Shown here in pieces: positions 30,193 to 41,238 of a DNA stretch of 64,000 nt (within the stretch, counting starts at the first letter, position 1; each line of letters opens with the position of its first letter). The notes below the pieces were generated by a model that saw nothing but the letters and a program-made list of their open reading frames with translations, was not told the DNA's origin and did no database searches. Origin of the DNA: Rhodovulum sp. (lineage in GTDB: Bacteria; Pseudomonadota; Alphaproteobacteria; Rhodobacterales; Rhodobacteraceae); NCBI GenBank assembly GCA_020637615.1, contig JACKKC010000003.1:1-64000 (forward strand), read 5' to 3'. Both the position numbers and the translations under genes were made by a program.

Positions 30193-30831
30193 TCAGCCGG
30201 GGATCAGCCCCAGCCCGCGCAGATAGATCGCCGTGCCGCTCTCCAGCATCTCCTCGGCGGAATAGGGCGCCCGTCCGCCGGGCCGCCCGCGCGCGAAGAG
30301 CTCCACCACCCCGTGGCTGAAGGCCCAGATGTGGTTGGCGACCATGGTGGCCGGCGGCCGCCGCTCGGCCGGCAGCCGCGCCGCGAGCTGCTCGGCGGCG
30401 CGGATCAGCACCGACATCGCCCGGTCGGCGGCCCGGGCGAGATCGGGGTTGCCGGCGATCGCCACGCCGGATTCGAACATGGCGATGTAATGGCCGGGAT
30501 AGGCGCGCGCGAAGGCGAGATAGGCCCGGCCGGTCGCGAGGAAGGCGCTCAGCGCCGAGGGGCGGCCGTCGTCATAGGCCCGCTCCATCTGCTCGGCGAA
30601 GAGCAGGAAGCCCTGCCGCGCCGCCTCCTCGATCAGATCCTCGCGCCCCTTGAAATGCCGGTAGGGGGCGGCGGGGCTGACCCCGGCGGCCCGGGCCGCC
30701 TCCGCCAGCGTGAAGCCGAGCGGCCCCTTCTCCTCGATCAGCCTCAGGGTCGCCTCGACGAGCGCCTCGCGAAGGTTGCCGTGGTGATAGGACTTTCGCG
30801 GCTCCGCGTCGGGATCGGACATCGGCAGCAT
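30193..30831 (-). CDS. TetR family transcriptional regulator
   Basis: This 212-residue repressor-type protein has the N-terminal TetR helix-turn-helix (TLAEAARAAGVSPAAPYRHFKGREDL, residues about 41-66). The C-terminal domain resembles the TetR_C group that binds hydrophobic ligands. A second ATG three codons in is an alternative start. Its target may be its own promoter or the neighbouring methyltransferase. No operator was identified with certainty. Confidence 0.93.
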   Translation of the reverse strand: MLPMSDPDAEPRKSYHHGNLREALVEATLRLIEEKGPLGFTLAEAARAAGVSPAAPYRHFKGREDLIEEAARQGFLLFAEQMERAYDDGRPSALSAFLATGRAYLAFARAYPGHYIAMFESGVAIAGNPDLARAADRAMSVLIRAAEQLAARLPAERRPPATMVANHIWAFSHGVVELFARGRPGGRAPYSAEEMLESGTAIYLRGLGLIPG

Positions 30832-31050
30832 CTAGCCGCGCCAAGGGCGTCGATCAAGCCGGGAGATCCGGGCGCGCTCCGGGCCCTGTCCCGCCATTGG
30901 CCCCCCGCCTGACCGATGCTGGGGTCGCCGGACCAGGCTACGGGAGGGGAAAACGGCCGAAGTCCGCACGGCCTGCCCCGCGTGATCGACACCGGTGGAT
31001 CGGGCTGAGGATCCTCGTCCCTCGGCCCCGGGGTAAGGGCCGATCGCGGG

Positions 31051-31317
31051 TCAGAAGCCTTCGCCGAACCGGTCCGCCACCAGGTCCCGCAGCGCATCGG
31101 CGAGGGCCTCGGCCTGGGAGCCCTCCACCAGGATCTCGATCGAGGTGCCGCGCGAGGCCGCGAGCATCATCAGCCCCATGATGCTGTCGCCCGACACCTG
31201 CATGCCGTCGCGGCTGACGGTGGCGCGGGCATCGAAGCGCTCGACGGTCTCGACGAACCGTGCCGAGGCCCGCGCATGCAGGCCCTTCTCGTTGATGATA
31301 TCGAGGGAGAAGCGCAT
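31051..31317 (-). CDS. ptsH: phosphocarrier protein HPr
   Basis: HPr accepts phosphate from PEP via enzyme I at His14 (GLHARAS) and can be phosphorylated by HprK at Ser45 (SGDSIMGLMML). The 88 residues are standard. It is the last gene of the hprK-rapZ-EIIA-HPr string, a regulatory rather than sugar-importing phosphotransferase arrangement in alphaproteobacteria. No enzyme I or sugar permease gene is in the window. Confidence 0.95.
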   Translation of the reverse strand: MRFSLDIINEKGLHARASARFVETVERFDARATVSRDGMQVSGDSIMGLMMLAASRGTSIEILVEGSQAEALADALRDLVADRFGEGF

Positions 31318-31338
31318 TCCCTCTCCATGGCCGCTGGC

Positions 31339-31752
31339 TCAGAGGGCGATCGGCGTCCAGTCCTCGCCGAACCCGTCGATGCTGTTGATGTATTTGCGGC
31401 CCGCGGTCAAGGCGCTCGCGATCGCCTCGTCGATCGGCATCCCCCGCGCCTTGGCGAGCTTGATCAGGAGCGGCAGGTTGACCCCGTAGAGCACCTTGTG
31501 GCTGGCCTTCTTGCAGGCGCCCATCGCCAGGTTCGACGGCGTCGAGCCGAACATGTCGGTCACCACCACTACGCCGTCGCCGGCATCGACCTCGGCCACC
31601 GCGGCGTCGATGTCGGACTGCTTGTTCCGGCAGCTGTCCTCGGGCCCGATGGAGATCGCCATGACGCCCGGCTGGCGGCCCACCACATGCTCCATGGCCG
31701 CCAGGTATTCCCGGGCAAGGCCGCCATGCGCAACAATCACGATCCCGATCAC
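31339..31752 (-). CDS. PTS EIIA component, mannose family
   Basis: This 137-residue EIIA(Man)-type protein has the phosphorylated histidine at H9 (MIGIVIVAHGGLA) and the block VVVVTDMFGSTPSN. With no EIIB/C/D partner here it is probably a phosphate-accepting regulator. Its start overlaps the rapZ stop (ATGA), and HPr follows after 21 bases. Confidence 0.94.
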   Translation of the reverse strand: MIGIVIVAHGGLAREYLAAMEHVVGRQPGVMAISIGPEDSCRNKQSDIDAAVAEVDAGDGVVVVTDMFGSTPSNLAMGACKKASHKVLYGVNLPLLIKLAKARGMPIDEAIASALTAGRKYINSIDGFGEDWTPIAL

Positions 31753-32678
31753 GCCAACCCCATTCCCGCACCCACGGGCGCTTCAGCCGACGCGGATGAC
31801 AGGTCCCGGTGCCGAGTTGACACCCGCCAACCTTCCTCCGCAAGCGTTTTTGCGATCGCCTCGACCAGAACCACCGAGCGGTGCCTGCCGCCGGTGCATC
31901 CCAGCCCGAGGCCGAAATAGCTCTTGCCCTCCGCACGATAGGCCGGGAGCAGGAAGCCCAGGAAATCCATCAGCCGCGCGACGAAGGGCGCATAGGCCGG
32001 GTCCGCCTGCACGAAGGCGGCCACTTCCGCGTCCCGGCCGTCCTTCGGCCGCAGCGCCGCCTGCCAATGCGGGTTCTTCAGGAAGCGCACGTCGACGATC
32101 ATGTCGACCCCGCGCGGAATGCCACGCTTGTAGGAGAAGGAATGCAGCGTGACCGCCATGTCGCCCTGCGGCTCCTCCGTGGCGAAATGCCGCGCCATCT
32201 CGGCGCGGAGGTCGTGCGGGGTCATCGCGCTGGTGTCGATCAGGATGTCGGCGCGGGCGCGCAGCGGCGCGAGCAGCGCCGTCTCGCGGCCGATGCCCAC
32301 CAGCGGCGTCTCGTGCGGGCTCAGCGGGTGCCGGCGACGGGTCTCGCTGAAGCGGCGGATCAGGGTGCTGGCGTCGCAATCGAGATAGACCAGCACCGGA
32401 TCCCGCCCCGTGGCGGCGCCGACGTCGGCGATATGCCCGAGCAGGCGCTCCACGTCGAATTCCCGGTTGCGCGGATCGATCCCGACCACCACCGGATGCT
32501 CGATCGGCGGGCCGGCGAAGAGCCGCGGGAAGAGCGAGAGCGGCAGGTTGTCGATGGCCTCGAAGCCCTGGTCCTCCAGGGCGCGGATCGCGGTCGACCG
32601 GCCGGAGCCCGAGGGTCCGGAGACGATCACTATATCCTGCCCCGATCCGGGGCTTCCCGTTTCGGTCACGGTAAGCAT
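31749..32678 (-). CDS. rapZ: RNase adapter / nucleotide-binding protein RapZ
   Basis: This 309-residue RapZ (YvcJ) homologue has a P-loop GPSGSGRS at residues 21-28 (Arg where Lys is usual). The conserved C-terminal blocks are HSFSYKRGIPRGVDMIVDVRFLKNPHW and GCTGGRHRSVVLVE. E. coli RapZ guides RNase E to the GlmZ RNA and controls glucosamine-6-phosphate synthesis. Whether this applies in alphaproteobacteria is unknown. It lies between hprK (28 bases upstream) and the EIIA gene. Confidence 0.94.
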   Translation of the reverse strand: MLTVTETGSPGSGQDIVIVSGPSGSGRSTAIRALEDQGFEAIDNLPLSLFPRLFAGPPIEHPVVVGIDPRNREFDVERLLGHIADVGAATGRDPVLVYLDCDASTLIRRFSETRRRHPLSPHETPLVGIGRETALLAPLRARADILIDTSAMTPHDLRAEMARHFATEEPQGDMAVTLHSFSYKRGIPRGVDMIVDVRFLKNPHWQAALRPKDGRDAEVAAFVQADPAYAPFVARLMDFLGFLLPAYRAEGKSYFGLGLGCTGGRHRSVVLVEAIAKTLAEEGWRVSTRHRDLSSASAEAPVGAGMGLA

Positions 32679-32706
32679 GCCGCCGAATGTACTGCCCGAA
32701 GACGCC

Positions 32707-33159
32707 TCAAGCCGGGCCTGGCTGGAAGTTATCGAGTAGAATCGTCAAGATAGCGTCTAGATTTGGCACGTCCCGGCCGGAAATCAATCTTACATTCCTT
32801 CCCAGATACGTGATCCGGTCACACTGTGGCATTCGCGCCGCCGGGGCGCGGTCGAGATCGACGGCGAGGACCACCTCCGCCGCCGCCTCCGCCGGGGCCC
32901 GGAGCAGCCCCACGCCCCGCGCCTCGATGAGGCCCGCGATCGGCTCCGGCGCCCATGCCTCCAGCCGGCCGTCGCGAATCCCGATCATGACCCGGTCGTC
33001 CGCGATCAGCCCCGCGCCGAGCGCCATCATGCGCAGCGCGAGCCCCGACTTGCCCGATCCGGAGGCCCCGAGGATCAGCACGCAGCGCCCGCCGCGCGCG
33101 ACCGCGCTGGCATGGAGGATCGGCGGGGCCTCGCCGCCCGGGCCGGTGCCGCCGGTCAC
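32707..33159 (-). CDS. hprK: HPr kinase/phosphorylase, short alphaproteobacterial form
   Basis: This protein phosphorylates and dephosphorylates HPr on serine. At about 150 residues it is the short form lacking the N-terminal domain of Firmicutes HprK. The P-loop is GASGSGKS at residues 31-38, and LIADDRVMIG and GLIEARGVGLLRA follow. No ATG fits: the GTG chosen is the nearest in-frame start before ILHASAVARGG. Its ribosome site is weak, so the start is uncertain. It lies divergent from pckA without the chvI-chvG genes often found at this place. Confidence 0.88.
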   Translation of the reverse strand: MTGGTGPGGEAPPILHASAVARGGRCVLILGASGSGKSGLALRMMALGAGLIADDRVMIGIRDGRLEAWAPEPIAGLIEARGVGLLRAPAEAAAEVVLAVDLDRAPAARMPQCDRITYLGRNVRLISGRDVPNLDAILTILLDNFQPGPA

Positions 33160-33424
33160 GCGGCCGCCCGAGCGGGGTCGTTTTCGCTTTCCCAGATGCG
33201 AAAGCAAGCGAACGCCGACTTCAACATCGGAGCACAGCACGATCTCAAGAATCGCCTCCCCCTGGCGGGCATTAACGCTATCTCCACCATGAATGCACCT
33301 TCGGACATGGTATAGACATGCGTGGGCCGATATCCCCTCGGGACCGGCCCCGGAAGACGAGTGGATGGGTTTCGACCCCGGCTGCACGAGGCGCAGGGGG
33401 TCTCGAAGGAGTACGGGGCGGGAC

Positions 33425-35030
<1,606 letters not shown>

Positions 35031-35044
<14 letters not shown>

Positions 35045-36584
35045 CCGGCGGGGCCGCGCCCGAGGGCGCGGTCCAGATCCCGTAATCCGCGTTGCGGAAG
35101 GCGATCACCTCCGCGGGCTCGGCCTGCGGATGCGATCGGTCGAGCGGCGCGACCAGCACCGCGCCCGGGGTCGCCGCGAGCCAGGCTTCCGCCGCGGCGA
35201 GATCGCCGATCGCGACGACCGGGTTCTGCAGGCGCCCGGCAAAGCTGAATTCGCCCTGATAGGACCGGCCGAGCACGGCGATGCCCGCGTCGTCATGCGG
35301 CGCGATCGCCGCCGCCACGGCCGCGGGATCCTGGATGCTGCCCGCGGCGCTCAGGAGGAACAGGGCATCCATCGCGAGGGCGAAGCCGAGCCCGAGCGCG
35401 GCCAGCCGCAGCCCGCGCAGCCGGAAGGCCGCCGCCGCCAGGGCGAGGAAGAGCAGCCCGGCCAGGGCCATGCCCCAGCCCGGCACCGCCTGCCGCGCGA
35501 GATGCGGATCGGGCGCCCAGCCGGTGGCGAGCGCCAGCAGGAAGGCGCCGACCAGCGCCGGGACCAGCGCCGCCGGGCGCGCCCGCCATGGCGCGCGGCC
35601 CATCGCCCGCGCCACCACCAGCGCCGCCGCGGGCATCGTCGGCAGCAGGTAATGCACCTGCTTGCCCTCGATCAGGCTGAAGATCACCAGCGCCGATCCC
35701 GCCCAGATGGCGCAGAGCCGCAGCCCGCGCTCGCCGCGCAGGTCGAGCCGGCGCAGCGCCGCCCAGAGCGGGCCCGACCAGATCCAGGGCCAGAGCATCA
35801 GCGGCAGCATCGCGAGGAAGAACCACCAGGGCCGCCCGTGCCCGAAGGAGCCGGAGATCCGGCCCGCGCTCTGGGTCCAGAGCACCGCCTCGCGGTATTC
35901 CGCCCCGCCGGCCAGCATCGCCGGCACCAGCCAGAGCCCGATCAGCAGGACCCCGACCGCGAGCGAGAGGCCGAGCCCGCGGAGCATCGGCCCGGCCCGC
36001 GTCCCGGCCCAGAGGGGCATGGCCAGCGCCACCGGCAGGAGATGCACGAGGATCACCGGCCCCTTGGCGAGCCCCCCCAGCGCCAGGGCGGCGCCGAAGC
36101 CGATCCAGCCGCGCCGCGACCCGTCCGAGACGACCAGCGCCAGCACCCCGAGCAGCACCGCGAAGGCGAGGAGCCCGTCGAACATCGTCAGCCCGGCATA
36201 GATCGCGAAGAAGCCGAAGCCTGCCAGTACCAGCGCCGCCCGGCCCCCGATCCCCGGCTCGCGCGGCCAGAGCCGACGCGCGAGGACCGCGGTGCCCACG
36301 ATGGTCGCCATGCCGAAGGCGGGCCCGACCAGCCGCGCGGCGGTCTCCGACACGCCGAAGGCCGCCCAGGTCAGGTCGATCAACCAGAAGAGCAGCGGCG
36401 GCTTGTGGGTATAGACCACGCCGTTGAGATGCGGCACCAGCCAGTCGCCGCCGAGATGCATCTCCCAGGCGACGGCGAGATAGCGCGTCTCGTCCACCGG
36501 CAGCAGCGGCCGCATCCAGATGCCGGCGAGCGCAACCAGCCCGAAGGCGGCGATCGCGATGGCCGTGCCGGCCCGCTCGAGCAT
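35031..36584 (-). CDS. GT83/ArnT-like lipid-linked sugar glycosyltransferase
   Basis: This 517-residue integral membrane protein has the ArnT/PMT-family block VDETRYLAVAWEMHLGGDW followed by THKPPLLFWL. The Asp-Glu pair in the first periplasmic loop is the predicted catalytic site. About twelve helices follow and the last 80 residues form a periplasmic domain. Such enzymes move a sugar from polyprenyl phosphate to lipid A or a related acceptor. GGAGGTGGGCACAGG precedes the ATG. The acceptor is unknown. Confidence 0.88.
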
Positions 36585-36715
36585 CCTGTGCCCACCTCCA
36601 TCCGTTCCGTCATCCGGCGAAAGGTCGGCCGGCGTGACTGCATCGCGCAATGCGCCCGCCGGATCAAGGTGCCTCCCCCGCGCCCGGGCCGTCGGCAAGG
36701 CGCCGACACCGGCCC

Positions 36716-37438
36716 TCAATCCCGCGCCGTCACGAGATCGGGAACGCCGTTCGTCAGGATGCAGAAGGTCAGCGCCACGAAGGGCGGGACGTTGTCGTGC
36801 CGGCGCGCCACCTGGCGGCCGTCGCTGGTCACCACACCGCCGACGCTCTCCATCGCCTCGACGGACCTCTCCCGCCCCCAGGCTTGGGGGTAACGATGCG
36901 CCGCGAAGGGGGCCGTGACGCCGACCTCGGCATCGGCCTCGGCGACGCCCCCGAGCGCGAACGGCAGATCACTGGCATCCGGGCGTCGCTCGCCGATGGA
37001 AAGCCGGTGCAGATGCGGCGGCAGGTCGGCCAGGGTGAGCGCCACCCCGGCCCGCCCCCCCGCCTCTCCGGCCCGGTGCGGGGTCAGCCAGGCGCCGTCG
37101 GCATCGCGGTTCGCACCCGGGCCGGCCCCGAGAAGGAACCGGCCCTGCGCCTGCCGATACTCCCGCCAGGGAGCTGGGCAGGCATCGCCCGCCACCGCGA
37201 TGACGCTGCCTTCGGGCAGCGCCGCCGGCCCCGGAGACGCTGGCGGTGGGGAGGCGAAGGGATTGATCGGCCGGTCCGTCAGATGTGCGGCACCGGTCAT
37301 CAGCGCGAAGGTCGCCAGCGTGATCGCGATCACGCTGAGAGCCGCCGCGGTGACCGTCGCCGCGGTGCCGCCCTCCCCGTGCCCGGAGGCCCGGATGTCC
37401 TCGCTGTGGGAAAGACCCGTTGGCGCCTCGATCGGCAT
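36716..37438 (-). CDS. membrane-anchored tail-collar-like protein
   Basis: This 240-residue protein has one transmembrane helix (about residues 27-50) near the N-terminus and a proline-rich linker. Its C-terminal half resembles phage tail collar / microcystin-dependent proteins: it ends NVPPFVALTFCILTNGVPD, and LPPHLHRLS matches the internal His motif of that fold. CAGGTA lies upstream of the ATG. An earlier ATG directly after the TSUP stop codon would add 22 residues by coupled translation. No other phage gene is near, so this is a host-domesticated or stand-alone use of the fold. Function unknown. Confidence 0.65.
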   Translation of the reverse strand: MPIEAPTGLSHSEDIRASGHGEGGTAATVTAAALSVIAITLATFALMTGAAHLTDRPINPFASPPPASPGPAALPEGSVIAVAGDACPAPWREYRQAQGRFLLGAGPGANRDADGAWLTPHRAGEAGGRAGVALTLADLPPHLHRLSIGERRPDASDLPFALGGVAEADAEVGVTAPFAAHRYPQAWGRERSVEAMESVGGVVTSDGRQVARRHDNVPPFVALTFCILTNGVPDLVTARD

Positions 37439-37504
37439 GGCATCGTACCTGCCCGCGCCAGCATAGCACGAAACCGCCCGAGCGACCATTGCCGGCCGCG
37501 GCAT

Positions 37505-38284
37505 TCAGGCGGCGAAGGCCCGGCGCAGCAGGTTCAGGCCGGCGATGATCAGTACCGCCAGCGTGACCTTGCGGAACCGCTCCTGGTCCAGCCGGTCCTG
37601 CACCAGATAGCCCGCGAACATCGCCGCCATGGTCGGCAGCACCAGCCAGCTCGAGAACGGCAGGGTCTGCGCGTTGAGCACCCCGGAGCGCAGATGCGCG
37701 CCGATCAGCACGATCGAGCCGAGCAGGAAGCTCAGGGACTGCGCCCGCACCATGGCGACCTTGGGCACCCCGGAGGCCAACAGATACATCACCACCGGCG
37801 GGCCCCAGATGCCCGAGAGCCCGCCGAAGACCCCGCCGACCAGCGCCACCGCCGTCTCCACCCTGCCCCGGTTCCGCCCGGAGAAGCGCAGCTGCAAGCC
37901 CCCGAGCTGGCTCAGGCCGAAGGCGGTGATGAAGACCCCGAGCGCCCCGAAGAGCCAGGCCTCCGGCAGGCGCACCACCAGCTGCGCCGAGATCCCGATC
38001 GTCGCGACAAGCACCAGGTTCAGCCGCCAGAATTCCACGAGGCTGCCCCAGGCGGCCATGGCGCCGTTGCGCAGCGACTGGAAGGTATTGGAGACCATGG
38101 TCGGCACGATCAGGAGCGCGACCGCCACCTCGTAGGGCAGGAAGGATCCGTTGACGCTCAGGGCGACCATCGGCAGGGCGAAGCCGACGACCCCCTTGAC
38201 GAAGCCCCCCGCCAGGAACCCCAGCACCGCCCCGAGCACGGCCAGCCAGCCGAATTCGGCCACGAAACCGCCAAGACCCGCCAT
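37505..38284 (-). CDS. TSUP/TauE-SafE family permease
   Basis: This 259-residue, roughly eight-helix membrane protein belongs to the TauE/SafE family, which exports sulfite, sulfoacetate or similar anions. The two repeated halves show GGFVKGVVGFALPMVAL and GGVFGGLSGIWGPPVVMYLL. The persulfide dioxygenase downstream of mcd makes sulfite, so a functional link is possible, but the two genes are on opposite strands 2 kb apart. The next gene's frame begins right after its stop. Confidence 0.9.
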   Translation of the reverse strand: MAGLGGFVAEFGWLAVLGAVLGFLAGGFVKGVVGFALPMVALSVNGSFLPYEVAVALLIVPTMVSNTFQSLRNGAMAAWGSLVEFWRLNLVLVATIGISAQLVVRLPEAWLFGALGVFITAFGLSQLGGLQLRFSGRNRGRVETAVALVGGVFGGLSGIWGPPVVMYLLASGVPKVAMVRAQSLSFLLGSIVLIGAHLRSGVLNAQTLPFSSWLVLPTMAAMFAGYLVQDRLDQERFRKVTLAVLIIAGLNLLRRAFAA

Positions 38285-38456
38285 GTACCGCCTTTCCGCG
38301 CCGCCGGCCGCTCATGACAGGGCCGCCGCCCCTGTGCAAGCCGCGCTCGCGCCGGGCGATTGACCCCCGGCCGCAACGGCCCTAGCCTCTGAGCAGTTGC
38401 AACATTCGATTCCGCGCTGCACAAGCGGCAGCGTCGCCAAGGCGCGAGGCAAAGCC

Positions 38457-40145
38457 ATGATCCAGGCCGAAAGAGCCGCCATTCCCGAGGGACCCCTCCT
38501 CCCGGGGCTTCTCGACACGACGCGGCAGGCCTGCGAGCACGGCCGCGCCCTGCACGGCCTGGCGCGGTCCCGGCTCCGCGCCCGCCTCGGCGGCGGCGGC
38601 CGGGTGTCCGGCGCGGCGCTCGAGGCGCATCAGAGCGCGGCCCATGCGCTCGCCTGGCTCGCCACCTGCGCCGAGGGCCTCGTCCAGCTCCAGGGCTGGG
38701 CCGAGCGCCTCGCGGCGGAGGACCGGCTCGGCGAAATGGAGCAGCTGATCCTGCAGATCGGCTTCGGGGAATATCTGGCCCAGATCGCCGGCGGCATCCC
38801 CATGTCCCAGGGCGAGATCGCCCGCCCGGCCGACCTCGGCCTCGAGCCGGATGATCTCCTGCCGCCGCCGGTGGTTTCCGGGCTGATGCGCGCCGGCAAT
38901 TCCGACGGCGCGCGCGCGAGGCTCGTCGAGCTGATGGAGGCCCGGGAGGGGGCCGCCAGCTTCGGCGCCACCGGCCTCGGCGACGAGGACGAGATGATCC
39001 GCGACATGTTCCGCCGTTTCGCCGAGGAGAAGGTCGTCCCCCATGCCCATGGCTGGCACCTGCGCGACGAGCTGATCCCGATCGAGATCGTCGCCGAGAT
39101 GGGCGAGCTCGGCGTCTTCGGGCTGACCATCCCCGAGGAATACGGCGGCGCGGGCATGTCGAAGACCGCCATGTGCGTCGTCTCCGAGGAACTTTCCCGC
39201 GGCTATATCGGCGTCGGCTCGCTCGGCACCCGTTCCGAGATCGCCGCCGAGCTGATCCTCGGCGGCGGCACCGAGGCGCAGAAGGCCGAGTGGCTGCCGA
39301 AGATCGCCTCGGCCGAGGTCCTGCCCACCGCCGTCTTCACCGAGCCCGACACCGGCTCCGACCTCGGATCCCTGCGCAGCCGCGCCGCGCGCGACGGCGA
39401 GGACTACGTGGTCACCGGCAACAAGACCTGGATCACGCACGCCGCCCGGGCCGACGTGATGACCATGCTGGTGCGCACCGACCCGGCGACCTCCGACCAC
39501 ACCGGCCTCTCCATGCTGATCGCGCCCAAGCCGCGCGGCAGCGAGGCCGAGCCCTTCCCCGCCCCCGGCATGACCGGCGGCGAGATCGAGGTGCTCGGCT
39601 ACCGCGGCATGAAGGAATACGAGCTCGGCTTCGACGGCTTCAGGGTGCCGGCGGCCAATCTGCTCGGCGGCATCGAGGGCCAGGGCTTCCGGCAGCTCAT
39701 GCGCACCTTCGAGAGCGCGCGCATCCAGACCGCCGCCCGCGCCATCGGCGTGGCGCAATCGGCGCTGGAGCTGGCCCTCGCCTATGCCCGCGACCGCAAG
39801 CAGTTCGGCAAGGCGCTGATCGCCTTCCCGCGGGTCCACGGCAAGCTCGCGATGATGGCGGTGGAGATCATGATCGCCCGCCAGCTGACCTATCACGCCG
39901 CGCGCGAGAAGGACGGGGGAAGGCGCTGCGACCTCGAGGCCGGCATGGCGAAGCTGCTGGCCGCCCGCGTCGCCTGGGCCGCCGCCGACAACGGGCTGCA
40001 GATCCACGGCGGCAACGGCTTTGCGCTGGAATATCCCATCAGCCGGGTGCTCTGCGACGCGCGGATCCTGTCGATCTTCGAGGGTGCCGCCGAGATCCAG
40101 GCCCAGGTGATCGCCCGCCGGCTGCTGGAATCGCCCGACGCCTGA
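38457..40145 (+). CDS. mcd: methylsuccinyl-CoA dehydrogenase
   Basis: This 562-residue acyl-CoA dehydrogenase has an N-terminal extension of about 150 residues before the normal fold. That extension is the feature of methylsuccinyl-CoA dehydrogenase of the ethylmalonyl-CoA pathway, which oxidises (2S)-methylsuccinyl-CoA to mesaconyl-CoA. The core shows LGVFGLTIPEEYGGAGMSK, AVFTEPDTGSDLGSL and near the end IHGGNGFALEYPISRVLCDARIL with the active-site glutamate in IFEGAAEIQ. The start is the second in-frame ATG, preceded by GAGGCAAAGCC. Electrons would pass to EtfAB. Crotonyl-CoA carboxylase and ethylmalonyl-CoA mutase genes are not in the window. Confidence 0.85.
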   Translation: MIQAERAAIPEGPLLPGLLDTTRQACEHGRALHGLARSRLRARLGGGGRVSGAALEAHQSAAHALAWLATCAEGLVQLQGWAERLAAEDRLGEMEQLILQIGFGEYLAQIAGGIPMSQGEIARPADLGLEPDDLLPPPVVSGLMRAGNSDGARARLVELMEAREGAASFGATGLGDEDEMIRDMFRRFAEEKVVPHAHGWHLRDELIPIEIVAEMGELGVFGLTIPEEYGGAGMSKTAMCVVSEELSRGYIGVGSLGTRSEIAAELILGGGTEAQKAEWLPKIASAEVLPTAVFTEPDTGSDLGSLRSRAARDGEDYVVTGNKTWITHAARADVMTMLVRTDPATSDHTGLSMLIAPKPRGSEAEPFPAPGMTGGEIEVLGYRGMKEYELGFDGFRVPAANLLGGIEGQGFRQLMRTFESARIQTAARAIGVAQSALELALAYARDRKQFGKALIAFPRVHGKLAMMAVEIMIARQLTYHAAREKDGGRRCDLEAGMAKLLAARVAWAAADNGLQIHGGNGFALEYPISRVLCDARILSIFEGAAEIQAQVIARRLLESPDA

Positions 40146-40203
40146 TGCCTCGCCGCCCCGGCGCGGGATATGCTAGACTGGCGGCTTCCGACCGGAGGCC
40201 GAC

Positions 40204-41238
40204 ATGCTCTTCAGGCAGCTCTTCGACAGGACGTCCTGCACCTACACCTACCTGCTCGCCAGCCGGCACGGCGGCGAGGCGCTGCTGATCGACCCGGTCT
40301 TCGAGCAGACCGAGCGCTATCTCAAGCTGCTGGAGGAGCTCGACCTGCGGCTGGTCAAGGTGGTGGACACCCATATCCACGCCGACCATATCAGCGCCAT
40401 GGGCCGCCTGCGCGACGCGACGCGCTGCACCACCGTCATGGGCGAGCAATCGCCCGCGGACGTGGTCTCGCTTCGGGTGCGCGACAACGATGCGCTGACC
40501 ATCGAGGGGCTGAGCCTCACCGCGCTGCACACGCCCGGCCATACCTCCGAGAGCTACAGCTTCCTGATGGAGGACCGGGTCTTTACCGGCGACACGCTGC
40601 TGATCCGCGGCACCGGCCGCACGGATTTCCAGAACGGCGACCCCTACGACCAGTACCATTCGCTCTTCGACCGGCTGCTGAAGCTGCCCGACCGGACGCT
40701 GGTCTACCCGGCCCATGACTACAAGGGCGACACGGTCTCGACCATCGAGGAGGAACGCGCCTTCAACCCGCGGCTGCAGGTGCGCTCGGCCGAGGAATAT
40801 GCCGAGATCATGAACAACCTCAAGCTCGCCAACCCGGCGATGATGGACGTGGCGGTGCCGGAGAACCTCAAGCTCGGCCTGCGGCTCGCCGCCCAGCACC
40901 GGGTTCCCGCCATTGAGGTGGAGGAATTGCTGGCCGCCTGGCCGGCCGGGGACATCCAGCTCGTCGATCTGCGCGAGGAGGGCGAGCGGCACCGCGACGG
41001 CGCGATCCCGGGCTCGATCCACGCGCCCTACGGTCGGTTCGACCAGTATTGCGGCAGCGCCGGGCCGCTGGCCGGGATCGCCCGCTCCAGCCGGATCCTG
41101 CTCTATTGCGCCGTGGGCGAGCGCTCGACCCTGGCCGTGGAGATCGCCGGCGAGCTGGGCCTGCGCAACGTCGCCCATATCCCCGGCGGCTTCCGCGCCT
41201 GGCGCGCCGCCGGCGGCGCAGTCGAGCCGGTCGGCTGA
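40204..41238 (+). CDS. persulfide dioxygenase-rhodanese fusion
   Basis: This 344-residue fusion joins an ETHE1-like metallo-beta-lactamase domain (residues 1-225) to a rhodanese domain (235-340). The iron ligands appear as H57, H59, D61 and H62 in THIHADH, H113 in HTPGH, D130, and H171 in YPAHDYKG. The rhodanese cysteine is C302 in YCAVGERS. It should oxidise glutathione persulfide to sulfite and move sulfane sulfur, detoxifying sulfide. GGAGGCCGAC precedes the ATG, 58 bases after mcd, so co-transcription with mcd is possible. The domain order is one known from bacterial sulfide-oxidation proteins. Confidence 0.93.
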   Translation: MLFRQLFDRTSCTYTYLLASRHGGEALLIDPVFEQTERYLKLLEELDLRLVKVVDTHIHADHISAMGRLRDATRCTTVMGEQSPADVVSLRVRDNDALTIEGLSLTALHTPGHTSESYSFLMEDRVFTGDTLLIRGTGRTDFQNGDPYDQYHSLFDRLLKLPDRTLVYPAHDYKGDTVSTIEEERAFNPRLQVRSAEEYAEIMNNLKLANPAMMDVAVPENLKLGLRLAAQHRVPAIEVEELLAAWPAGDIQLVDLREEGERHRDGAIPGSIHAPYGRFDQYCGSAGPLAGIARSSRILLYCAVGERSTLAVEIAGELGLRNVAHIPGGFRAWRAAGGAVEPVG

